Source: Aphrocallistes beatrix
Lineage: Eukaryota > Porifera > Hexactinellida > Sceptrulophora > Aphrocallistidae
Direction: 5' to 3'
DNA length: 64,000 bases
Assembly (NCBI GenBank): GCA_963281255.1
Contig: OY725491.1
Span: 4,142,857 to 4,206,856 of the forward strand
The notes beneath the pieces were generated by a model. It was not told the DNA's origin. It was given only the letters and a program-made list of their open reading frames with translations, and did not search any database. Of the stretch, positions 55,051 to 64,000 are shown in pieces (the stretch's first letter is position 1; each line of letters opens with the position of its first letter). Both the position numbers and the translations under genes were made by a program.

Positions 55051-56270
55051 CTTAAATTAATATTTTGAATTAATAAATGATTATAAGATATAAATATTTT
55101 TAATCAGGAGAAAATAGTTATTTTCGAACTTGACATATTTGAAATCCGATTATTGGAGTTCCAGGCATATAATATTTCAAATTTTTCAAATTATTTTTGC
55201 GTAATGAATAGTATTCATTTCTAAACTAGAAGGGTGCTAGATTCCATAGATGCAAACCGAATTAAAGTTAAACTAAATAATCTTAGTCAAATCAAAGGAG
55301 TAAATTTCATGTTTCAGAACTTCTGGCTCACAATATACATAAATAAATTCAAAATAAGGCAGAGAATATCTTCAACAATTAATAATATTATATCAATGAA
55401 AAATATTTAAGATTCTAGCCATCATGACTTCATATACTGGGTAAGAAATTTAAAAATATTTTATAAGCTATTAAATCTCAAATCATATTCTGTAACTCTA
55501 GATTATCGAAAAGTCGTGATATCGCAGATGTCTCCAGCCATTTTCAATGGGAAAGAAACCATAAAGTTGTGCCATTGTGGTACATTTCGGTAGTCTTAGG
55601 TTAAGTTCTGGAAAAATCAAAGGATGTTCATTAAGGTGGCGGAAAATTTACAAAAATGTCTAAATGGACCCTGAGATGAAAAATAATTAGACAGAATGTA
55701 AAATATTATAGAATATCACCCGAAATCACCTCTGACTTTGTCGTGATTTTATACCCCAAAGTGAAGATCACCTCTTACTATGGGGTCATTGTAGACCGCA
55801 AAGTGAATATCACCACTGAATTGCGATCATTTAGATCTCAAAGTGAAGATCACTTTTGACTTGGGCCTAGGACTTACAATCCCGCGATTGATATTTTTTT
55901 ATAATACCGAGATTAGAAGAATAATATACAGTTTAGGTGAATCTTGGAAAAAAAAGTACTAAACAGATATTAAATAATTTAAAGTTGTAAGTAGCAATAC
56001 ATTTAAAAATAACTGAGTGTAGGAATGACTTTAATAAAGGTGTTTGATTGATAATATGGGACTATAATATTACTATTTTCTATTGTGTCTAATGAATCAG
56101 AGTATATGTAAGCATTTTTATCTCTGAAAGAGCTTTTGCATAGAGGGAACATGATGGAAAAGCCTTTCCACCTTCAACAGCTATCTGCGGTACCGTGAGC
56201 AGCATTTGATACACCCTTTCTAAAAGATGTCCTCTTCTACCTGTTTGTTCCACTAAATTTAATTCATACT
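55051..56270. other. No gene; short tandem unit at 55752-55868
   Basis: Mostly unique AT-rich sequence. About three copies of a 47-bp unit (CCAAAGTGAAGATCACCTCT) lie near 55752-55868. Confidence 0.45.
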
Positions 56271-56604
56271 TCAGAAAAAATTATCGAGGTTCATGATATG
56301 GTTATAACTTGAAGGAATTTTTAAAGACGCATCAATTGCAAACTGTAATTTCATGGCTATAGGTAATGTTTCGGTGTTATTGACTTTAGGATCCGAGTTC
56401 AAAATAATTGTATCTGTTTTATCTACAATATTTCTTTCTATAAAATAATTTTTAGCAAATCTGGATAATAAACTCAGAAAAAATGCTTTTAATATTCCTT
56501 TTTTCAAGATTTGCTAAAGGGTTGTGTAGATAAGCAGTAATGGCTGAAGGTTCGATATAATGTTCCTGAATACTTTGGTTCATTGCATCAATAATTTGAT
56601 GAAT
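56271..56604 (-). pseudogene. Unrecognised gene fragment interrupted by a palindrome
   Basis: The minus frame starts at the junction with the palindrome (56604) with IHQIIDAMNQSIQEHYIEPS and ITAYLHNPLANLEK. After a one-base slip in an A run it continues FFLSLLSRFAKNYFIERN and KLQFAIDASLKIPSSYNHIM to TGA near 56273. It looks like the C-terminal end of a helical protein; family unknown. It is in the same orientation as COPS2, inside its intron. Confidence 0.4.
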
Positions 56605-57303
56605 CATAGCCTACTCTAATAATGCCTCACAGTAGACTGAAAATTATAGACTAGGGATGAAGTAGTAGTCGAATGGATTAATACACGATTAGCCTAAAAT
56701 CGTTAACCATGAAAATAGGCATTAATAATGTATTACCAGCATATATAAACATGGTATCAAAGTACATATATCCGTTGGAAAAATTTCGATTAGTAATCAT
56801 ATCATTGCGGAACATGTCATTCTAAGGACAATTTAAGCGATTTTCTAAGCTGTTTTAACACTATTTCTAAATGGTATTAAGGTGTGTTTTTTGCGTAGAA
56901 CCAAGGTTAGTACGAGTTGATTTGAAAAATAGAATTTTTCAATGGAATGTTGTTACATTCCTGCGTTGCTATGGTAAAGCATTTTGCTCAGTTTGGGCCA
57001 TTTCGTGCAAACTGTACTAGCTAGATCTTTAAATTTGATCGTGTTTGATAGGCAATGGACTACTTTCTATTAGGTGATAATACAACTTGAACTCCTAAAT
57101 TCAACGAGTTTTGAGTTAGGGATTGATTTCAAGAATGTGACCAAAACACTAAATTGTCGCATAACTCTATAGTTTGTGAATTTAGAAGTTAAAAAAGTTG
57201 TATTATCACCTAATAGGAAGTAGTCCATTGCCTATCAAACGCGATCAAATTTGAAGATCTAGTTACTACAGTTTGCACGAAATGGCCCAAACTGACCAAA
57301 ATT
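56605..57303. mobile_element. Foldback palindrome, copy 3, right part truncated
   Basis: Begins CATAGCCTACTCTAATAATG and follows copy 2 closely through the loop (AGAATGTGACCAAAACACT). The second arm stops at about 57303, before the far end. Confidence 0.88.
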
Positions 57304-58919
57304 CTGTGAACATGGAGTAACGACATCTTCTAGACAGATAAAGTGAGGAATTGGCACAGTTATTCGAAAACAATTAGGTCAAAATTTGGGGAAATAGTTG
57401 CAAATCCAAACCTGAACTTATGTGCTGTTTATATAGTATTCCAATTAACTGTTAGCGAGCAGGACTTTGAGAAGAATGAAATTCAAGAAGAAAAAGAGTA
57501 AATGTCATTTAAAGAATAATTGAAAGGAAGTTGTGTGTGTATTTTGATTATATAAGCACCATATTGATGTACTACATATCCAAACAATTGAACACTTACA
57601 AGATTTAAGCAACAACGAAGAAGACTTACGTAGTTAAAAGTAAGTCTGAACTAAGTCAAAACTTAGTTTGGACATAGTTTGGACTGGAAGTTTAAGTTTA
57701 AGTTTAGTGAATAAGGCTCCTTGAACTTGGTCCATTGTGTATTATTGATATCTCGTAACCCATTCAGGTTATAGATGGGAAATGTATTACAGTTAAATAG
57801 GAAATCATAATTTGGAGTTCCTTGGTAAAGTTAACTCAACTATGTATGGAATTTTAGTTATGCGGGTTTCACACCTTATTTCCACACATTTCTTGATCAC
57901 TTTGATTATATTCTGACCTGTTTTGAATAATTTTCAAAACAATATATTATATAGCTTCACTCTCATAAGAGAAATAATTAGAAATTTCACCACAATACAC
58001 AGTGATTATTAAAATACTACGAGTTTTCGCTAATCTAGGGTTAACCAGAGTTTTTAGGGAGTTAGAATCTGATTATATAATTTTGACGAAATACTGTTAT
58101 AAGAACAAATCGGTTATAATAACTTTTTTTTCAACTCCCAACGATGTTCTTATAACCGGTTTCCACTGTATAGTAAAAAGTTTCAAAAGAAGATGAGTAT
58201 AGAATCTTAGAATGTTTATGGTAAAAAGTGTGCTTTAGTTTGTACTAGATACATAAGTAAACAAAATCCAATAAAATAATCGAGTTTAGCTTTAAACAGG
58301 GATACATATTCCGACTCTAGATTTCCGAATCTATTCGGTGAATAATTTGCTTAGCTTGTGTACAATGGCTACAAAATGTAAACAAGATTTCGAAAGCATG
58401 CTAAAGGTCGAGACTAGCCTTAAATCATTGATCCAGGGTTTTGATATGTGTAGATTTTCAATATTGTTGTTTCCAAACTATACAATAAATTACTTGATCG
58501 TTTTCGTTTACAATAATACATCAAGTAAAAATACTCAAATTATACTTTAAAATAACTTTAAGCTGTTAACCTGGATTTAAATGGGTTCCGAATTACACCT
58601 TTCCGGAAAAGATTGACTAAAAAGTTTTATTTGCAACAGAAAATAAATAAATTTCGAAATGGATTTGTAAATAAATCAAAGTTAGGCACTCGGTGAGCGG
58701 TTTGGAGCACGTAGTATTCGCTGCCTGAGCAATCATCTGAATTTGTAGAATTCAAATATCAAACATCTCTTACAGTTTGATGCATCTCACTGGTAAACTA
58801 ATTTTGCTAATTTCCGTGTTTAATATAATTAGAAAACACTAATCACAAACTTTGAGGATGAGATAAGTTCAGAAAGCCTCATCAAAGTTTCAATTATAAT
58901 TTTGAAATATAAAGATTAC
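57304..58919. other. No gene; possible pogo-like remnant near 57990-58180
   Basis: AT-rich intron. GTTATAAGAACAAATCGGTT and AATGTTCTTATAACCGGTTT-like text near 58095-58160 form an imperfect inverted pair, as in the pogo MITEs elsewhere. A 70-residue frame at 58338 has no motif. Confidence 0.35.
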
Positions 58920-59085
58920 CTAGTTTAAGATTTGTTTTGAACCAAAGGCGCTCATTTTTAGCATTCTTCAAGGCATCTAGAGTAGTCTGATAAAAATTTG
59001 CTAAAAGATCTTGTTGGCTAGCAGTAGAAATATAGTCTAGAATTGAGTTTATCGATTTTTCTGAATAATTCCTTGTAACCGCAAC
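58920..59085 (-). CDS. COPS2: COP9 signalosome subunit 2 (CSN2), internal exon
   Basis: 166-bp exon: acceptor CTTTAG before 59085, donor G|GTAATC at 58919. It encodes 55 residues plus the first base of a split Gly codon: [37 protein letters not shown] and [12 protein letters not shown]. These correspond to the segment of CSN2 just before the terminal exon (human has [13 protein letters not shown] and RLWFKTNTKLG), and the joined phase restores the Gly exactly. Earlier exons, including the acidic N-terminus, are not found before the right edge, so the gene continues past 64000. Confidence 0.97.
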
Positions 59086-59777
59086 CTAAAGTAGAAATAA
59101 TTCAAGAAATCAATTATTTGAATTTAAAAAAGCGGAATAAGGCCTGATAAATTAAAGAATGAAATTTAAATTGTAGTAGACATCCCAATTTATACAAAAG
59201 AAACTTTTTGAAATTAGTAGGTTGTGCCTGTTTATTTAGAAATTAAATTTTTTCCATCTCATAGTTTCCCATCTCATATATTTTAAAAGCAAAAACGTGA
59301 TCGCTTGTTTATACTTCGAGACAAGTAGGCACTTTGCATCTAATTCATTTTCACTATGAGCGACTACCCCATTAAATAAACATAATCTACAATATTTTGT
59401 GTTTTGTGTTCACTAGAGTCTAACCTGAACGCAATTTAACAAAGTGCCATTTCAGATTAAATCAGTACTAAAGTGTATATTAAATGTATTGACATTGCAT
59501 AGAAAGAGGTAAGTCAATACCGTCTAGAAATCTCTCTAGCTAATGAAAAGTTAGTTTGTGATATAAATCTTTATTCGGATAGAACGGACAGCTATATTAG
59601 TGATGAGGAGGATTTGATAGTGATGCGATGTTTTCCAGACAGCCAGTGGAAGGTAATAAGAAGTGGAAACGATTGAGTAGTTCTAGATACATATTGTGAA
59701 TTAGCTTGGATGCACTATTTGGAACACGTTAGAGTCGAGGCTGTGATAACGAGGAAGAACCATATAAAAACTAACTA
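59086..59777. other. COPS2 upstream intron start, no further exon seen
   Basis: Scanned for the preceding CSN2 exon (MMNRYKQLL region) on the minus strand without success. A plus-strand acidic frame near 59570-59675 (YISDEEDLIVMRCFPDS) is short and closed. Confidence 0.35.
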
Positions 59778-59962
59778 CAGTCAGGGTCACTTATTATGAA
59801 CACCTTGGGGACCAAAAAGTATGTTCAAAATAGAGAGACTTCATACTAAGTGAACTCGACCTAATACAAATCCAATGGAACCTGTTGAATTGGGACCAGA
59901 GAGTTTGTTCACAATAAACGAATGTTCATATTAAGCGGGTTCATAATAAGCGAACCTGACTG
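59778..59962. mobile_element. pogo/Tc1-type MITE, 185 bp
   Basis: TA at 59776-59777 and 59963-59964. Ends CAGTCAGGGTCACTTATTAT and ATAATAAGCGAACCTGACTG. Cleanest copy of the family also found at 1284-1462. Confidence 0.88.
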
Positions 59963-59964
59963 TA

Positions 59965-60749
59965 TTGTCAAGGCGAGATGTAACAAAAACATTGACGATA
60001 GTCTCGGTGGAAGTATACATTCTGATTCGATGGATATTATAGATGGAGTAGAAGCAAGAAGAAGCAATTTTACGGACCTGGGTAGACATCAATAGGTTAT
60101 TGTCGAACCAGGTAGCAAAGTTATTTTTTTCGATAGCGAGAAAATTAGAATAAAGGATGGCGTAACTGGAATAACCAACGTGAGGAGGCTAGCAGGAGAC
60201 AAATGTCTCAATGGTAAAGTCTCTGCCTTGTCCTGGTGATGAAGGCCAGAAATAAACTGCCTTATCTGCTTCAATGGTAATTACGCTCGAGATGGTCTGC
60301 ATAGATGGAAAAATCATCTGACAAAGAATCAGAAGATTGTGATACTGATGATAAATTAACCCGCGGTTGGCTAGGAATGTTGAAAGTGAAAATGAAAGTA
60401 CATTGAAAGTGAACTGAAAGTGAAAATGAAAGTGGGGTTTTCTCTATTTATACTTTTGAGACCTAGCCAGGCGAGGGATAATTATTAATATTGGAAAGGA
60501 TCTAGTTCACTATCAGGACCAAGAAATTGGAAAGTTCTATTTTCAATATTTTCAAGTTAAAAGGAAAGGAAAATCACAAAAAGCAAGGTGATCGTCATGA
60601 TTTAACAGATTTCATAATTTGATGGATTTGGAACTAATTTATTTCCAAACTTTCACCAAAAAGTCTAGATTTCCTTTAACTCCATGCTAAGTGGAGAACT
60701 ATGGTCAAAGGGCCAAATAGCAATCTTCATTTTAGAACTGAGAACCTAT
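59965..60749. other. No gene seen
   Basis: Several short frames (for example SDKESEDCDTDDKLTRGW near 60310) but nothing continuous or recognisable. A short CATTGAAAGTGAA repeat lies at about 60380-60430. Confidence 0.3.
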
Positions 60750-60890
60750 ATAAAATAAAATATGGAGTATTTTCTATTGTTGGAGTACAAGTTCCTTTTT
60801 GGAATAGATCTAATTTAATACGATTTGTATGGAAGCATTTGTGGTGGTTGAATACTTTTGTCCGGGTAGTGTATATACATGCATATATAG
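60750..60890 (+). mobile_element. Mariner-like remnant, empty-site paralogue of 20085-21290
   Basis: Same sequence as the two flanks of palindrome copy 1, but uninterrupted at AATAGATCTAATTTAA. It ends GAATACTTTTGTCCGGGTAG. Confidence 0.7.
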
Positions 60891-61080
60891 CGCAGATTCC
60901 ATATTAATAAGTTCAAGTGCGCAGTACAATTCAATAAAAGTAAGTGTATGTTATTCATGTACGTATGTATGTGCATGTATGCTTGTAAGGTATGTAAATG
61001 CGCTGAAAATGATTTAATGAGTATTTAATTAAGTGCTTGTGTCGTGAGCGATACGGAAAAATGATTTTTCAGGAGTTGTT

Positions 61081-62140
61081 TCAAGAAAGGAAGTGAAGGG
61101 GCATGTTGAATGCTCGGAGGGAGAAGATTCCACTGTTGTCGAGCCAAGTTCCAAAATTTTTTTTCTTTGGAAAATGAGATTCTAGACTCACCAACAGAGA
61201 TGCTATCAGTTTGAACATTAGATAATTTTGTCCAGTCACTATTATAAGGAACTCAGTCTTGGAGTCATTGATAAGCATGTCGGGAAGGTGGGACCTACAT
61301 AATAAGGTCGAAAGAGGACTGGTATAGAGACTGAAGAGTAGCCGACCAAGATAAGAACCCTGAGGAGCTCCGTGTTCAACCGGGATATTGGAGGGATCAG
61401 AACCCTTCGAGACGAATTGAGACATACCAAAGAGGTAAGATTTAAACTAAGAGAGAAGAATCACAAACGCCGAAATGAGACTGGAGAGGATTGAGTAAGA
61501 AGGTATGGTCGACAGTGTTGAAGGCTGAACTAACATCAAGAAGAACCAGAAGGGATACGTGTTGGTGATTCATGCTGAGGAGGATGTCGTTTGTGCGCAG
61601 TTTGAGCGCAGTCTCCGTACTATGATGCTTAAGATAGGAAGACTGCGTCCCGGGGAAGAGATGATGTAATGTAAGATGATCACGACCTGGATTGAAGCGG
61701 CACTCTCAGTTATCTTAGAAATGAAAGAAAGATTGCAAAGTGGACAATAGTAAGAGAAGATGAGATCGAGATTTTGTCTTTTAAGTTTGGGCAAAATGAT
61801 GGCACGCTTCCAGGAGAAGGAAAATGATCAGTGGAGAGGGAACCATTTACGATTTTCGTAAGGATGGGTAGAGATGATTTGACTAGGGATGTTGGGATAG
61901 GATCGAGGATGCAACAATTATTGGGAGCACAGGAAACAAGGGAAACGATTTCTTACTCAGTTAATTCTTTGAATTGGTGAAAAGGATGTTGGGATTTGAT
62001 GTTTGAAATATCTGAGGGGGTAACGAAAGACGACGATGCATTTGAATGGATGGTGAAACGGATGTTGTCTAGCTTAAGAACAAACAAGTTGTTGAGAAAG
62101 AGTTTATGAGAAAGGGCAGCCTTATCAGCATGATGCGGTA
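61081..62140 (-). pseudogene. Non-LTR retrotransposon reverse transcriptase (CR1/L2-like), broken
   Basis: Minus-strand order: PNNCCILDPIPTSLVKSSLP with TKIVNGSLSTDHFPSPG (the LDPIPT..L and N.SL..G.FP region), then NLDLIFSYYCPLCNLSFISK (RT finger), then LLVLLDVSSAFNTVDH (palm motif A, first catalytic Asp), then VEHGAPQGSYLGRLLFSLYT (motif B, GxPQGSxLGPxLF), then INDSKTEFLIIVTGQ. The YADD motif C expected between LFSLY and the SKTEF block is not visible. There are several frameshifts. LDPIPT is typical of CR1/L2/Rex1 elements. Most likely a 5'-truncated dead copy. Confidence 0.85.
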
Positions 62141-62227
62141 GGACCTATTGCTGGCGTAGCGGAGAAGTGAGTTAGCCTTAAGGAAGAATGAACGCTAGTC
62201 ATGACAGGACTGACTGATCCAATCAGA

Positions 62228-62400
62228 ATAAATGATGACTCATCACTCTGTTAAGAGGTCATCATTACGCATCACAAATTTTAATTTGAGTGATATTGAT
62301 TATTACAGTAAGCAGACGTATTTAGAGAGATGTGATTTAACTTATAATTAATCAATGTCAGCTGCGCAGCACAAGCATGTGAAGCGCGCTTGTCGACATT
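62228..62400 (-). repeat. CRE repeat, head half, diverged
   Basis: AP-1 site TGACTCA at 62236-62242; the CRE is mutated (AGAGGTCATC). The head has lost its hairpin and ends GTGAAGCGCGCTTGTCG. Confidence 0.7.
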
Positions 62401-64000
62401 AAATAACCATGACAGCAAATTCACCTAATGTATCAGTTGATTTAATGGCAATAAATTCGTGTATTTAAACACTTAATGCATCTCTAAGTACACGATATTG
62501 GTTATTTCTAAGTACTGCTGTTTTACACCTAGTACCACCAGTGGTATTTTTATTTGGGGGGTTATGGAGGGCAACAGCACCCCACCCTCCAGTTTTTGCT
62601 CTACCCGAGCTTTGGGAGAGTTGGCATTTGTTGGAAATGATAAATACTTGTTATTTACTCATTCCTATGTTTCCAAAAATCCATCTAACCACCCTCCAAC
62701 AAAATTAATAAGCTACTTTAATGGTCAATTTGAAACTACTTAAAACTGAAAATGCCAACTTTCGCTTTCTGCGACTATTTTAACCCAAAATCATCTTCAC
62801 GTTAACGAACTCGCCCAAAATTGTGTAGAACTAATGCAAACACTCCCAATCTGGGTAGACTTGACGCCAACTTACCAAACTCCAGTAGAACTATGCCAGC
62901 TCTCCAAATTCACACTAATGCAGCGCCCCATTGAGTTTACAACTAAGGATTATATCTCGCTCAAAGAATTATGATTAAATGCCTAGTTTACGTAAATAAT
63001 TTCGCAGTATATTCCCATAGCTTTACAAATAAACTTTGCCCCCTGGGATTTTTATCTTGTCCCTCCTTTTGCATCCCCAGGTTAGAATGCTAGAAACAAT
63101 ACTGAGTACCACACCAATCCTATAATGTCTAACTCAAAATGGAATTAACTTCAGTTTTTTAGGAAATGTATATCATTGAATAGTGGCTTACTCGATTATT
63201 TATTTGATTTAACTCAGATATAAAAGATCAAATTTACTTTTACTTTTTAAATCATAAATCTATATTATTGAATGATTTAGAACTTTGATCACAAAGACTA
63301 GCGAAACTTGATCAAATTATATAAATAATGATCAATTTTACCAGAATTCTACGAGAACTACGTGCTTGTGTAGAACATTTTTCAAATGTTCAGTTTAATA
63401 CTAATTAGTCTATTTATATAGGTAATAAACGTAGCAATTTTTAACTGATCAGCATTTATGTGAACTATCACAACCCCATTTTGTTTTATTGAAATGGAGC
63501 CCCTATCCAATAACAACGTCAATTTACTATAGAAACATGGTCATACTAATTGTTGAGTTGTTAATATGTTGGAATAGTGGATCAGATAATGTTAAAAGCA
63601 TTTGAGTATAGTCTACACTTAAAAATTTCAGACCTTCAAGGTCAAATGTTTAGGACTTGTAATCACAAATGTCAAAAGATGTATTTGGCCGTTCTGCTTA
63701 GACAAATAAGTGAATAAAATTGAGATGTACTCAAAGGAGTACTCAGAAAATAGAATGTCGTGGCATTGCAAGGCAATGGCGCCAACTATAATTTCTTGAT
63801 TATAGATTGGTAGAAGGAGCCAATGAACTTTTCTGAAAATGGTTAGATTAAGCTGGTATATAACTTTGTATATTATATAATGATCGTTTACATTAAAACT
63901 ACATCGAATTTGTGGTTAAACCAATTTTAATCAACCATATTATTTACAGTATGTCAAGAAATTGATGATCCCTTGAATTTAAATTTATCACATTTAACTA
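62401..64000. other. Right edge, no gene seen
   Basis: AT-rich. A weak inverted pair TTTGGGAGAGTTGGCATTT (near 62611) and GCCAGCTCTCCAAA (near 62899) may mark a worn element. No COPS2 exon is recognised. Confidence 0.35.

Larger units (their letters stand above)
48037..58919 (-). other. COPS2: COPS2 intron, about 10.9 kb, packed with transposons
   Basis: Donor GTAATC at 58919 and acceptor TTTGTAG at 48037; phase 1 (Gly codon split G|GT). It contains palindrome fragments, three CRE repeats, a mariner MITE, a C2H2 fragment, GC-rich open frames on the opposite strand and another broken gene. Confidence 0.9.

Noticed and set aside
59086-64000. Further 5' exons of COPS2
   Set aside because: I looked on the minus strand for the conserved N-terminal segments and found none. 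They probably lie beyond the window.

Overview
This is an AT-rich animal genome fragment, almost certainly from an invertebrate. The evidence is a spliced, highly conserved COP9 signalosome subunit 2 (CSN2/COPS2) gene, GT-AG introns, an intron of about 10.9 kb, and a dense mix of animal-type transposons: piggyBac, hAT, Tc1/mariner, pogo-like and P-like elements, a RAG1/Transib-like candidate, Ty3/gypsy and a CR1/L2-like LINE. I cannot name the species. There are no bacterial operons, rRNA genes or CRISPR arrays, and I support no functional tRNA.

The only confident host gene is COPS2 on the minus strand. Its last coding exon is 47171-48036, one upstream exon is 58920-59085, and the 5' exons lie beyond the right edge. 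Nearly everything else is transposon debris. From the left: a two-exon piggyBac-like transposase with one frameshift (403-3421); small TA-flanked MITEs (1284, 3894, 5379, 59778); an intact unrecognised 189-residue ORF (4674-5243); a decayed Ty3/gypsy element with LTR remnants (about 6.69-11.1 kb); a large inverted duplication (11.69-13.94 versus 17.17-19.45 kb) carrying two copies of a TTAA-flanked non-autonomous transposon; a 1.07-kb near-perfect palindrome (20151-21219); a P-like transposase pseudogene (21866-22710); a RAG1/Transib-like transposase fragment (23281-24406) with subterminal motif arrays; a third TTAA element with a second palindrome nested in it (25261-28743); tandem satellites (32.3-33.2 kb); a cluster of repeats and foldback elements (34.7-39.7 kb); two hAT-family pseudogenes, one split by a mariner (39.7-42.6 kb); and another long-TIR MITE (44827-45621). 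The COPS2 intron (48.0-58.9 kb) is filled with more repeats and broken ORFs. A LINE reverse-transcriptase pseudogene lies at 61.0-62.1 kb.

The most striking pattern is an interspersed repeat of about 480 bp, seen in at least 13 copies. It has a GC-rich hairpin head and usually carries perfect CRE (TGACGTCA) and sometimes AP-1 (TGAGTCA) sites: I counted ten perfect CRE octamers, all inside copies of this repeat. The second is a family of about 1.06-kb foldback palindromes with 7-bp target duplications, whose two arms resemble each other far more than they resemble other copies. The third is a set of three short perfect or near-perfect hairpins. One of them lies inside the P-like coding frame in a way that suggests template-switch inverted duplication.
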